51,531 nucleotides of DNA, taken from positions 1 to 51,531 of the forward strand of contig BEIG01000008.1 of NCBI GenBank assembly GCA_002898795.1. The letters run 5' to 3'. This stretch comes from a bacterium HR30. GTDB lineage: Bacteria > Desulfobacterota > Binatia > HRBIN30. The notes under the pieces are model-generated. The model was not told where the DNA came from, ran no database searches, and worked only from the letters and a program-made list of their open reading frames with translations. Both the position numbers and the translations under genes were made by a program. Positions 9,501 to 19,900 of this stretch are shown piece by piece; positions within the stretch are counted from its first letter, which is position 1, and the number at the start of each line of letters is the position of its first letter.

Positions 9501-12030
9501 TGGTTTGTTCTCCGTTGCTGACCAGGCGAAGCTGCTGCGCAACGATTTCCTGCGCGTGCCACACGGTTTGCCCGAGCCGGAAGCTTTCCACCACGGTAAC
9601 GCCGAGGGTAATGGCAAGCAGGAGCAAGGCCATTTCGCTGATCTCGCGCAAACTGCCGAGCAGGGCTAGGGTGGCGATCGTAACCAGAATTGCCGTAAGG
9701 GAACGGGCAAACCAAGAGGCACGCACACGGCTGCGCGTACGCAGCAAGCGCTTGTTGCCTCCGTGGTTTTCGGCTGCCACGGTGAGCTCCACGCGCGACC
9801 AGAGCCCACGATGCACGGTGATATCATGGTCGCTCCAGCCTTGGTCAACGGCCACCAGGTACTTTCTCGGCGCCAAAAACTCGATCAAGGCGTGAAGGAA
9901 ATTTTCTTTTTCCGTACCGTGCTCGCTCCAAAAGCGCAGCAAAATCTCACGCCGGCGCCACTCGATTTCTGGCCTCTGCGGAACACCGGTAAACTGAATC
10001 CGCGCCGCGCCATTTTGCCCCTGCAGTCGGTAAAGGTAGCGCTGCATGCTCCGCACGAGCGGCCCAAGGTAAATCAGTGCCGCAACCAACAGGCGGCCAC
10101 GCCAGTGGTCAAAACGCGGATCGATCTTCGCCTTCCAAGCGCGGCCGAGAGCGAGGATGGCGGTGAGAACCAGGGGAAGTGCCGCCACGAGACGCCATCG
10201 GCCCGCAAGGAGCGCCCCGGACAGCAAGGTCACACCGAGCAGGTTCCACTCCAAGGTAAAGGGTAAATACGCGAGAAGCGAGGACGGCGTTTCGTAAAGC
10301 GTTTGAAAAAGTCCCCGCCCGAAAACCCCGTAGTAAATGATGGGCCGAGCTGAGAGCAGTGGCAGCCCGATGTCCCCATAGATCCTCCCGATCCATTGCG
10401 ATTGACCGAGCATGTTGAAGCGAAAGGGATGTTTGAAGTAGAGCTGGGCCTCGGCTTGCCCGTAACCCATTTGTTGCTTTAGGTAGGCCCGAATCGTGTT
10501 GCGTCGAAAGTGCCACACCTGAGCGGCCGGACTGAAACCAATCCGGTACCCGGCATCCTGAAGCCGCCAGCACACGTCGACATCGTCTCCGGCTGCTCGA
10601 TGCACGGGGTCGAAGCCACCGATGTGCTCTAAAGCGGATTTCCGAAACGCCATGTTGCAACCGGGGATGTGCTCCGCCACCTCGTCGTCGAGCAGGACGT
10701 GCGTAGGACCTCCGGGGGCGGCAGCCACGTAAGCTGCAGTGGCGGAATCCTCGGGTGGAGGTAGGTTCGGGCCCCCGACGCCAGCAAAGTCGGAGGAGGC
10801 GAATTTGTACGCAAGGTACGTCAACCAATCTGGATCGGCCACACAGTCCGAGTCTGTGTAAGCGACGATCTCGCCACGCGCGGCCTCCAAGCCAGCGTTG
10901 CGGGCTGCACTCAAGCCTTTGTTCGGTTGCGAAAGAAGCCGGAACTCTGGATACCGCCGGGCGATGGCTTCTGTTCCGTCTGTGGAACCATCGTTGACGA
11001 CGATGACCTCGTAGTTCGGATAGCGCAGCTCGCGCAGCGAAGCCAAACAAGCGTCCATCGTCCGTTCCGCGTTGTACGCGCAAATGACCACGGAGATTTT
11101 CGGTGGTTGTGAAAGCGCAGGGGGCAGGGGAGAACGATAGAGCTGCTGCACCGCCTGGAATGCTGGTTTCCGAGAGCGATTCCGATCGACTAGGCCGAAA
11201 GCCCAGTCCTCCACTTGGAAACCGCCGGTAAACCAATCATCGGTCCAGGAAAACACGAACGTTCCAGCTACGCCACACTCGAACGCCGCCCGCAGTTGCC
11301 GACTTAAGATCTCGGCCTGTTGCCTGGTTCCTTCGCGCAGCGAGTCGATTCCAAACTCTGTCAGTACGAGTGGTTTATCGCCAGCGAGATTCTGTAAGCG
11401 TGACAGGTATCGGCGAAAGTCTGCTTCGCGGTGCAAGTACACGTTGAACGCGACAAAATCGACAAAATCGAGTTCGAGGTACTCCGTTGGTGGAAAGTTG
11501 GCGTAGCTGACCAACGCGTCGGGTGCGGCTTGTTTCGCAATCGCATAGAGTTCTCCGAGGAAGCGGGCCACGCGCCGGGGGCCGTGCCAACGGACCACGT
11601 CCGGAGGAATTTCATTGCCAATCAAGATGCCCGCAACGGCCGGATGGTTTCCGAGGTCGTGTACGGCAGTGGTGACCGCCGACCGGATGTCCCTGACGAT
11701 GGCACGATCGTCCAGGAAGCAAACGTGTTGGGTCCACGGGATGCCCACCAAGGTCATCAAGCCGTGTTCCGCAACAAGGTCGAGAAACCACTTGGGGGGC
11801 ACCGTGAACGTGCGCAAACAATTGGCCCCGGGTTCGCGCATGAGCGCGAAATCGCGCAACACCATGTCTCGCTGGGGAAACGGCGCGCCATCCCGCGGCG
11901 CGAAGGGGCCGTACGTTACACCACGAAGATAAACCTTTTCCTGCCCACGGAAGAAAAACTTGCCGGCAGTGCGTAAGCCGCCAACGTCGTAAGCCCACTC
12001 GACACGCCGCGCTACGGAAAGTGAGTGCAT
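9493..12030 (-). CDS. Fusion of GH clan-A-like (GH2/GH5-type) domain with family-2 glycosyltransferase and C-terminal TM region
   Basis: GH: GILIGNEIPPDVVRWHG and KPLVLTEFGIDSLREG (candidate acid/base and nucleophile Glu). GT2: ISVVICAYNAERTMDACLASL, VVNDGSTDGT, AYTDSDCVADPDWL, AAGDDVDVCWRLQDAG. Start assigned to MHSLSVARRVEWAYD (12030); the upstream extension looks non-coding. Confidence 0.85.
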   Translation of the reverse strand: MHSLSVARRVEWAYDVGGLRTAGKFFFRGQEKVYLRGVTYGPFAPRDGAPFPQRDMVLRDFALMREPGANCLRTFTVPPKWFLDLVAEHGLMTLVGIPWTQHVCFLDDRAIVRDIRSAVTTAVHDLGNHPAVAGILIGNEIPPDVVRWHGPRRVARFLGELYAIAKQAAPDALVSYANFPPTEYLELDFVDFVAFNVYLHREADFRRYLSRLQNLAGDKPLVLTEFGIDSLREGTRQQAEILSRQLRAAFECGVAGTFVFSWTDDWFTGGFQVEDWAFGLVDRNRSRKPAFQAVQQLYRSPLPPALSQPPKISVVICAYNAERTMDACLASLRELRYPNYEVIVVNDGSTDGTEAIARRYPEFRLLSQPNKGLSAARNAGLEAARGEIVAYTDSDCVADPDWLTYLAYKFASSDFAGVGGPNLPPPEDSATAAYVAAAPGGPTHVLLDDEVAEHIPGCNMAFRKSALEHIGGFDPVHRAAGDDVDVCWRLQDAGYRIGFSPAAQVWHFRRNTIRAYLKQQMGYGQAEAQLYFKHPFRFNMLGQSQWIGRIYGDIGLPLLSARPIIYYGVFGRGLFQTLYETPSSLLAYLPFTLEWNLLGVTLLSGALLAGRWRLVAALPLVLTAILALGRAWKAKIDPRFDHWRGRLLVAALIYLGPLVRSMQRYLYRLQGQNGAARIQFTGVPQRPEIEWRRREILLRFWSEHGTEKENFLHALIEFLAPRKYLVAVDQGWSDHDITVHRGLWSRVELTVAAENHGGNKRLLRTRSRVRASWFARSLTAILVTIATLALLGSLREISEMALLLLAITLGVTVVESFRLGQTVWHAQEIVAQQLRLVSNGEQTSG

Positions 12031-12335
12031 GCCCTCACTGGATAGCGAAAGCTTTTCATGAAGGAAAACAGACCGGCCACACGGTGCGAATCCGATGAAT
12101 CTTGCCGGGTAACCTTGCCAGGGCTTGGCGAGCCGAGACGAAGAGGTCGAGGCGGTGCCGCCACCTGAAAACAGCATGCTCGAAGATGGATGGTGTTCGG
12201 CAAGCACGGGCACGGGACCCGAGCGCTCGCCCGTGGCCCCCTCGGTTCGGGGGGAGATTTTCCGACTCGTTGCACGTTTATTGCGGCGTAGAAGCGTGAT
12301 AGAAAAAAAACCGTCGACGCAAGGAGACAACACCC

Positions 12336-12869
12336 ATGCTGGACGAGATCTTCTCCGAAGAGGAAGAGATCCAAGCCGAACGCGAAGCAGAGGCAGCTAG
12401 GTTAGGAGCACAAGTGCTGGGGCTACCGATCAAAGAGCTTTCTACTCTGAAGCCGCCGGTTTGCGTTCCGAGAGAGGCTTCCTTGCGGGAGGCGATTCGG
12501 CGCATGAACGAGTCGGGCGTGGGTTGCGTTCTGATCGAGGATCACGGTCGCTTGTGTGGAATCTTTACCGAGCGCGACGTGCTGACGAAAGTTGTCGGCC
12601 AGCCTCTCGACCTCGATCACGAGCAAGTACAAGCGTTCATGACGCCGGACCCAGAGGTGCTCTCGCCCGACGATCGCGTGAGCTTTGCCTTGAACTTGAT
12701 GACCGTCGGAGGCTTTCGCCATGTACCGCTGGTAGACGAGGGCGGCCGACCCGCAGGAGTCGTGTCCATGCGCAACGTGGTCGACTACATGGTCGAAGTC
12801 TTCCGCACCGAAGTGCTAAACCTGCCACCTTCACCCCGCCATCTCGTGCATTCTCGCGACGGCGGGTGA
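12336..12869 (+). CDS. CBS domain-pair protein
   Basis: MNESGVGCVLIEDHGRLCGIFTERDVLTKVV and LMTVGGFRHVPLVDEGGRPAGVVSMRNVVDYMVE; AAGGAG RBS upstream. Confidence 0.9.
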   Translation: MLDEIFSEEEEIQAEREAEAARLGAQVLGLPIKELSTLKPPVCVPREASLREAIRRMNESGVGCVLIEDHGRLCGIFTERDVLTKVVGQPLDLDHEQVQAFMTPDPEVLSPDDRVSFALNLMTVGGFRHVPLVDEGGRPAGVVSMRNVVDYMVEVFRTEVLNLPPSPRHLVHSRDGG

Positions 12870-13031
12870 CGCGGGATCCTTCGGGCAACGGGTGGGCAAA
12901 GCTACACGTTGGGATGCAGCCTGCCGGGGGCCGAACGTGTAAGAAAAGGTGCGGTGTTCTTCTGCCGGTGTGGTTCCGTGCATCCGTTAGTCCGCCATTG
13001 CCCCAGTGGCACCCGAGAGGTTCTGGGCCAC

Positions 13032-15629
13032 TTACAAGTCGGAGCCAGGTTGCAAAAGCTCGAGGTCGTCTCGGTCGAGATGGATGCGTACTACCTTACG
13101 CGACCACGGGTAGAGCAGGGGGGCATTGGGGGGGTCGTGTCGCGCCACGGCAAGGAGCGAGGAGTCATCGATCCAAGCGACTTCAAAGAAATCCAGCTCC
13201 GGGTCGGACCAAGTTTTTACCGTACGCTCGGTTAGGTCCAAGACGTAAACTTGCCGGCGTGTGCGCGGGTACTGACGTGTCGGGGCTGCCGCCAGGGCGA
13301 GGCTACTGCCGTCGGGGCTCAGGGCCATGTCGCTGAGCATGATCGCCCCTTGCACCACGGCACGTGCTGGCGTTGCTTCGCGCGGGACTTCCCAAATGTC
13401 CCACGTGAGCCCATCGGGAAAGCCAACGACAAAGGAGTCGTTCGTCGCGCTCCAATCGACAAAGGGCAGGCTTCCGTCTACGCGCAAAACGGTCTCCAAA
13501 GACTTTTGATTTTCGTTCCACATCAGCAGCGAGCTTTGCCCCGCATCACTCGCCACCACCCCAAGATGGTTCAGATTCGGAAGGGGTAGGATCGCTTCGA
13601 TGGAGCTGTCAGCTACACGCAGAAGCACGTGTGCTCGGCCGGAAGGACCGTAGCGCACTACCTTCTTGCCCACTGCCGCCACAATGGCCCCTCCGTCGGC
13701 AGGCACCGCGGCCGTTCCGGCGCCGACTCGCCGACGGCTACCGTCGGCCTCCAACACAACGACCGTGCCTTGTTCCCGTGTCGGGCCAGCCAAGGTGGTC
13801 ACGAACCACCCGTGCTCAGGGTCGAGGCGCGGAGCTTGGAGAATTCCGCGTTCGAACTCCCACTCCCTCACCTCTCCTCCCGATACCCGCAAACGCGCTC
13901 GAGGCTTGGACCAGGCAAAGGGTTCACCCGTGACGACCAACGTTCCGCGCTCGCTCGGCGCGACGAACAGAGGCTCCGACCGTCGAGGGTAGCGATTATT
14001 TTCGCGGTTGGTGTCTGCCCATTGCAGGAAAGGGTCGACGAGCACTTCGGCCTCGGCATGGTCCAGGCGAATTTCGCTTGGGGGTACGAGCTCCAGACGC
14101 CGCGGCTCGCCCCCACCAGGCTCACGGATGAGCACTGTGACTGGCCACTGCCATTTTGCGTTCCCCGTGTTGCTCAGGACTAAAGTTCCAGGGGCCTGGG
14201 GATCCACGGCGAAGTCTAGGGTTGCTCGGCCTCTGACGAACGCCTCGAAGAAATCCCCCAGGGATCGGCCACTCACCCGCTCGAACACTTCCTGTACCTC
14301 GGAAGCCCCGATCTCCTTGGTTGGGTAGGTTTGCAGAATTTCTCGCAACGCATTGAGGAAAGCACTGTCGCCCACGATGTGGCGCAGCATCCACAGAACG
14401 TACGCTCCCTTGCGGTAAATCGTTTCGCGCCCGCGGGCTTGCGGCAGGGCGTTGTCGAGCACCGTCATTTCGGTGAGCGCCTTTTGCTCCACCGGGTCGT
14501 AAAACTCGCCGAGCAGCCGTTTCACGGCGGCATCTGGCCCGTACACCGTCTCGCTTGCCAGAAGACTGCTTAGCTCGGCAAAGCCTTCGATGATCCACTG
14601 CGCCGCATTTCCCGTGCGTAACCAGCCTCCGGTGACCGTTGCGCCCCACCAACAATGCGCAAGCTCATGAGTCACCAGCCCGAAGCCAGCATCTTCGCTA
14701 GCCAGGGCACGGCGGGGGATGCCAATTCCGCCGGCCCCATCATGAAACGCACGTTGGAGCGTAGGGTGCACGAAAAGGCTGACGACGGGCAGGCGACAAG
14801 CGCCCAACCGGTCGACCAGTGTTTGGTACCCCGTCTCGATGGTGTCGAGCAGAGCAACTGGGTCAAGCTCGTCTCCCTGGGGAACGTATGCGCGTAGCCG
14901 AGTCGCGCCAGCCCAGCGCTCTTGGTATCGGTAGGCGCCGGCCACGAGGCCAAACCCAGCAATCGGTTCGCCGCTTTCCCACCGGTGTTCGCGATGAGTT
15001 CCTCGCCAGTTGACCTCCGTGGCTGTGGTCGTGTCCACCAGTTCCCAGGAGCTTGGTAACTCCACGCGGGCTTCCAGGGAGAAAAAACTCTGAGCGTCCA
15101 ACGGGTACCAAAGGCAGTCCGGACCTAACAAAACTTCAGCGGCGGTAATCCGGCAGTCTTCCGGGTGCAGGCGTGGGCTGCCTTCGTACTCCACCCGGAT
15201 TGCTTGCACAGAGGTGCCAACGCCACTGGATAGAATTTGCACCACAGGCCCGAGTTGGACCCAGGGCACGGGCGTTGGTTCTGCCGTGGAACTTACGTTT
15301 TGGATCCGAAGCACATGGAAACCAGGGTCGAGCAGAAAGTACCAAGCGGCACGTTCGTGCTCGAGGCTGCGGAGGCGCAAGGTGGCCACGGCGACGAGTT
15401 CTCTCCGATCTGGTTCCACTCGGGCTTCGAGCGAGAGAGCTTCGATCTGCTGGCCAGCCACGACGGAATGGAGCCGGGCCAATGCCGCTCGCATCACCGT
15501 CAAGTCTGGAGCGTGCACCGTGTGCCAGCAAAGAAACACCACTACGAGGAGTACCACCGCCACCAGCCACGCGCCCACGTCCACCAACCCCTGGGCAAAC
15601 CGGGCGACTCTTCGAGCCCACGCAAGCAT
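13032..15629 (-). CDS. M1-family-like membrane-anchored metallopeptidase with C-terminal propeller-like region
   Basis: GLVTHELAHCWWGATVTGGWLRTGNAAQWIIEGFAELSS = HExxH-x18-E; N-terminal TM (LVDVGAWLVAVVLLVVVFLCW); C-terminal repeats such as MALSPDGSSLALAA. Confidence 0.85.
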   Translation of the reverse strand: MLAWARRVARFAQGLVDVGAWLVAVVLLVVVFLCWHTVHAPDLTVMRAALARLHSVVAGQQIEALSLEARVEPDRRELVAVATLRLRSLEHERAAWYFLLDPGFHVLRIQNVSSTAEPTPVPWVQLGPVVQILSSGVGTSVQAIRVEYEGSPRLHPEDCRITAAEVLLGPDCLWYPLDAQSFFSLEARVELPSSWELVDTTTATEVNWRGTHREHRWESGEPIAGFGLVAGAYRYQERWAGATRLRAYVPQGDELDPVALLDTIETGYQTLVDRLGACRLPVVSLFVHPTLQRAFHDGAGGIGIPRRALASEDAGFGLVTHELAHCWWGATVTGGWLRTGNAAQWIIEGFAELSSLLASETVYGPDAAVKRLLGEFYDPVEQKALTEMTVLDNALPQARGRETIYRKGAYVLWMLRHIVGDSAFLNALREILQTYPTKEIGASEVQEVFERVSGRSLGDFFEAFVRGRATLDFAVDPQAPGTLVLSNTGNAKWQWPVTVLIREPGGGEPRRLELVPPSEIRLDHAEAEVLVDPFLQWADTNRENNRYPRRSEPLFVAPSERGTLVVTGEPFAWSKPRARLRVSGGEVREWEFERGILQAPRLDPEHGWFVTTLAGPTREQGTVVVLEADGSRRRVGAGTAAVPADGGAIVAAVGKKVVRYGPSGRAHVLLRVADSSIEAILPLPNLNHLGVVASDAGQSSLLMWNENQKSLETVLRVDGSLPFVDWSATNDSFVVGFPDGLTWDIWEVPREATPARAVVQGAIMLSDMALSPDGSSLALAAAPTRQYPRTRRQVYVLDLTERTVKTWSDPELDFFEVAWIDDSSLLAVARHDPPNAPLLYPWSRKVVRIHLDRDDLELLQPGSDL

Positions 15630-15714
15630 GCGCGCGGTTCATACGTATCCTTGCTGGCTCATGTCAATGAGCGCTAGGCCGCTGGCGGTGCGCGCGCGGA
15701 GGCGAAGCAAGTAG

Positions 15715-15743
15715 TTGACAGGCTCGCTCAGGCTCGCGACACT
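15715..15743 (+). promoter_or_regulatory. Possible sigma70-type promoter upstream of the exosortase-like gene
   Basis: TTGACA (15715-15720), 17-nt spacer, GACACT (15738-15743); the -10 match is weak. Confidence 0.3.
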
Positions 15744-15776
15744 TCGAGCGCCCAAAGGCGAGGAGGAACCGGAAAG

Positions 15777-16316
15777 GTGTCGACTTGGACGCGCTGGCTA
15801 CGGGAGCAGTGGTTGGTTGTTCGTGTGGTTGGAACTTTTTTGCTGGTCATTCTCTTGGTTTTCGTGGCCACCGACTACGCACCAGTGGCCGACCGTGTGA
15901 ATTTCGCCGCGTGGTTGGCACAGTTTGCTACGTGGGGCAGCTCGGTTCTGCTGCAGCTCCTCGGCCCGTTTCTAGGCTTTACTGTTGCCGTGGAGGGAAC
16001 CCGAATTAGTGCTGCAGGCTTTGCAGTGGACGTTACGGAAGCCTGCTCGGGCGTGGTTCCGACCGCGATTTACAGTGCTGCGGTGATCGCCTATCCAGCA
16101 TCCTGGAGCGCTCGCTTGCTTGGGTTGCTTCTCGGGGGCGTGGTGATTCACACGTTAAATGTGTTTCGGGTCGTTGGCCTGTTTTTGGTTGGACTGTTTG
16201 CCAACCCGTACTTTCACTACACGCATGTGTACCTGGCTCAGGCCGTGATCATCGTCGCTGCGGTGGCCACTTGGTTGTACTGGGCCCAACGGTTTGTTCA
16301 TGTCCCTAGCCGTTGA
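15777..16316 (+). CDS. xrtH: Exosortase/archaeosortase family protein, exosortase-H-like
   Basis: 179 aa polytopic; FAVDVTEACSGVVPTAIYSAAVIAYPASW (catalytic Cys), VIHTLNVFRVVGLFLVG (Arg), [33 protein letters not shown] (His). Short length and partner gene fit XrtH. GTG start. Confidence 0.85.
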   Translation: MSTWTRWLREQWLVVRVVGTFLLVILLVFVATDYAPVADRVNFAAWLAQFATWGSSVLLQLLGPFLGFTVAVEGTRISAAGFAVDVTEACSGVVPTAIYSAAVIAYPASWSARLLGLLLGGVVIHTLNVFRVVGLFLVGLFANPYFHYTHVYLAQAVIIVAAVATWLYWAQRFVHVPSR

Positions 16317-16917
16317 GCCTCTAAAGTTTTTTGCTCGCCTGCTGCTGGCCTTTGTCGGGTTTTTTGCTGCTTGGCTGGTCGTGGGTCCGGGGTACACACG
16401 CTTCTTGGCGGCGCTGGCTGAGTTGACCGTAAGCGTGGTGGACCGGCCAACGCACGTGTGGTCTGCAGGAACGACGTTGTTCTTTTGGCCGCGAGGTTAT
16501 CAGCCGCCCAACACACCGCCGAGCATCGCTGCGGAGTGGATTCACGCGAACACCATCCTGCTCCTCGCCTTGATGGTGGCCACCCCAGCTTCGACGTGGT
16601 CAGCGAAGATCAAGCGCTCGGCTTTGGCTTTTCTTTTTGTGCTGCTGTGGCAAGTGCTCGATGTTACCTTGGCCATCCAGTTCGGGTACGCGACCCAATT
16701 GGATCCGCACTCTTACACCGCAAGCACGAGATACCGGCTAGCTTTGTTCACGAATTTGGCCATGTATTTGGATACCCAGATTGTCCCCTTCATGATTTGG
16801 GCGGGAATTCATTTTCGGCAATTGCTGGCCATGGCGGGAACGATGAGAGGCGCCGCTGCGGCAGCTCGAGCAGATCAAGAGCAAGGGAAGTCCCGCCCAC
16901 AACGTCATTCCGCGTGA
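16294..16917 (+). CDS. Exosortase-H-associated-type membrane protein
   Basis: 207 aa with several TM segments; overlaps the 3' end of the exosortase-like gene; [36 protein letters not shown]. Assigned by size, topology and linkage. Confidence 0.65.
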   Translation: MFMSLAVEPLKFFARLLLAFVGFFAAWLVVGPGYTRFLAALAELTVSVVDRPTHVWSAGTTLFFWPRGYQPPNTPPSIAAEWIHANTILLLALMVATPASTWSAKIKRSALAFLFVLLWQVLDVTLAIQFGYATQLDPHSYTASTRYRLALFTNLAMYLDTQIVPFMIWAGIHFRQLLAMAGTMRGAAAAARADQEQGKSRPQRHSA

Positions 16918-19900
16918 ATGGACTCCAGCCGCAGGGCACGGCGCGGTACGGACGGTGAGCTACCGGTTGCTTCGATCCACAAAGTGACCGGGCCCGCTAA
17001 CTCCTGGGCGCTGGCGACGGCAACCCGCAGTCGCCCCTCGCTTGCGTGCTGGGCCAAGAGCCGAGCAGACCGATTGTTGGCTCGAAAGCGCGCCCGAACC
17101 GATCGGAGTAGCTTGGGATCGTAACGGACCGTGGCCTCGAAAGCAGTAAACGGTTGCGAAGGGTTGATCTCGTAAGACACTCGGTAGACCAGCCTGTGGC
17201 CACGCCTTACCAGCACCGCGGAGCGCACGTGGAAAGCGGTGGAGATGTGCCGGTTCAAAGCCGATGATGCTTGCCACGACCCGTTCACGTCGCCGAGGAG
17301 CAAGGCGGCAAAGTTTTGCCCAGCCGCGGCTTGGGTCAACGGAGCATACGCTATGGCCCCGGCCACGCATGGGTTTGCAGAGGGTTGCGGTGGAATGATT
17401 TGCTGGTTGGGCACCGGCTCGGGCACCGGCACAAAAACCCAGGGTGAGCCGCAATGGATTGCTGCAGGGAAGGCACTGATCGCGCCAACCACATACTGTA
17501 GGACCAGGGCAGCGTCAGCGGCCGTCACTTCGCTCGAACCATTTACGTCGGCGGCCAAAAGCTCGGCAGCGTCGAGTGGCTGCATCCCCACAAGGTACTG
17601 TAAGATTACCACTGCATCGCTCGCCGTGACCACAGGGGACGACGGCACGAGGGAGAACGAAGGCTCGATTTGAACGGTCCCCATCGGCACCGAGGTCAAA
17701 GCGAAATTGCCACTGGCATCGGTGGTCACTTCGGTCGGTGGGTTCAAAAGCCGGAGGTGAACTCCAACTACCGGCTGTTGGCTCGCGTAGTGTCGAACGG
17801 AGCCAAACACCGAGGTGGTCGGCACGGGCGTACGTGTAGGCGAAGGCGTGAAGGAAGCTGTGCCGGTCGAACTCGGAGTGCTGCTGGGCGACGGGGTGTG
17901 CGTCCAGGTGCCAGTTTGGGTCGCTGTTGGGCTTGCCGTCGGTGATGGGGGTGGAGTGGCAGTTGGAGAGCGAGTTGCTGTGAAAGACGGTGTAGCTGTG
18001 CGTGTGGCGGTAAAGGACACAGTTGCTGTAGGAGTTCGAGTGAAGGTGCCACTTGGTGTCGGCGAAAAAGACGGCGTTGGCGTACGCGTGGGAGAAGAAG
18101 AGGGCGTCGGGCTCGCCGTGGGAGTGAAGCTTGGTAGAGGCGTGTGAGTGGGTGTGGGGCTGGCGGTGTGCGTGCGGGTAAAAGTTTGTGTGGGGCTGGG
18201 TGAGCGCGACGGTGTGGACGTCCATGTTGCTGTTGGCGTTCGGGTAGAGGTGCGAGTGGCAGTCGACGTTGGGGTGAGGGTTAGGCTTGGGGTTGCGGTT
18301 AACGAGGGGGTTGCCGTCGCAGAAGCGGTGGGACTGGGCACCGGCGAAAGAGTTTGGGTGGGTGTCAACGTAATCGTGGGTGTATGGCTCGGGGGCAAAG
18401 TCGGAGTGACCGTTGGCGTGTCGGCGGGCGTTGCGGTGATGCTCGGTGTGGCCGTTTGCGTCGCCGTGGGAGAAGTAGTGGGCGTCAATGTGTAAGTGGC
18501 TGTCGCACTCGGTGTGGCTGTGAAGGAGGGAGTCGAACTCGGTGTGGCCGTTCGGGAGGGCGTTGCCGTTGGTGTTTCGGTGCGCGTGGGAGTGGGCGTT
18601 CGTGAAGGAGTGAACGTGCGGGTTGGGGTCATGGTGTAGGTCGGGCTCGGGGTGCGAGTCGGCGTTGTGGTGAGCGTAAACGTGCGGGTTGGCGATGCGG
18701 TCGGCGTCGAGGTGGGCAAACTGGTATTGGTCCATGTTGCCGTGGGTGTGATCGTGGGCGTAGCTGTTGGGGTGCGGGTATCGGTCGGCGTAAATGAAGG
18801 ACCCGCGTACGGATATACGAACTGCATTGCGGCAATATCGTCGGCCCGGATTTGGGCGCATCGACCGTCGTTGTGAGCCCGAAAGTACATCGTGGCGTCT
18901 TTCAGCGTGAAGTTGGGCTCGGAAGCGTTTTCCGAAGAGTGCCCGAGGCCAATGCTGTGGCCCACTTCGTGAGTCAGTACCTCGGCTACCAGGCACGGAG
19001 TCCAGAAGCTCGGGCATTGGGTTGACCAGCCATCGTTGAGCACGATCTTGCCAGCAGTGATTGCCACGAAGGTGGTGCCGTTGATGGTCTTTTGGTTAGC
19101 GTAGCTGGCACAGTATCCACCGATGCCGAGTGTTCCGGAGCAGCCGCTCGGATCGGCGATCTCGCCTCGTGGGTCATCGAAGATGATTCGATTGAACGCG
19201 CAGCCGCCGTAACCCAGTGGTGTCGGTGTGGGAAAACCCGGGGCCGGCGTGGGCGTGGGACTAATGAGTCCGCCGTAACTCAGAACGAGACCGGCTCCGG
19301 AAACGCTGCTCCAAGCTGCTAGAGCATCGCTCACTGCTTGCATGGAAGCAGCGACGCCGAGGCCAGCGTCGGTGGTGCTCACGTAGGACACGGGTGTGCC
19401 ACTGTCTGCCTCGTGCCAGCGCGCAGGCGGGCTGCCGAGCAGGGTGAACGCCGCTCGGTATTCGTAGAGTGTGTCCTCGGACTCAGACAGCGGAGTAGAA
19501 TCCGGTAGCTGGGCGGAGGTCGCCGCACCCGAGCCAACCGTGCGCCGAATGCGTTCAACAAAGGTCTGCAAATTTTCTTCGTAAGGCGCCGGTGAGGCAA
19601 AACCACCACCCGGGTTGAGGAGTACTGTGCCCTGGCCAAGTTCCCGAACGACGATTGACTCCCCATCACTGTGTCGGCGAATCCCGAATTTGCCCCACCC
19701 AAGAGCGTTGGGCTGCCAGTTCCCCTGCCCATTCCGCACGAGGAACAAGACGACTTCTTCGTGCAGGAAGAACTGCGGCAAGCCGAAAATCCACTCGAAG
19801 CGGTCGCCCACCTGACCGCCAGGCAATTCCACGACAAGGTTGGGGTGGGGGAGCACCCCTTTGAGAACCTCGTACACCTCGATTTCGATCCGAGTGAAGA

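Noticed and set aside
10109-11236. 375-aa minus-strand ORF inside the GH-GT2 gene
   Set aside because: Shifted-frame shadow, Arg/Ser/Gly-rich, no motifs; the GT2 frame is clearly coding.
12903-12941. Inverted repeat TACACGTT/AACGTGTA between the CBS and M1 genes as a terminator
   Set aside because: Long 23-nt loop and no U-tract; too weak to call, though its position between convergent genes is suggestive.
12461-13336. 291-aa plus ORF overlapping the CBS and M1 peptidase genes
   Set aside because: Out of frame with the CBS gene, Arg-rich composition typical of high-GC spurious ORFs.
17515-19017. 500-aa minus-strand ORF rich in His/Asn/Asp
   Set aside because: Alternative-frame shadow of the Thr-Pro tract in the matrixin-like gene; the true frame carries the signal peptide, HExxH and dockerin motifs.
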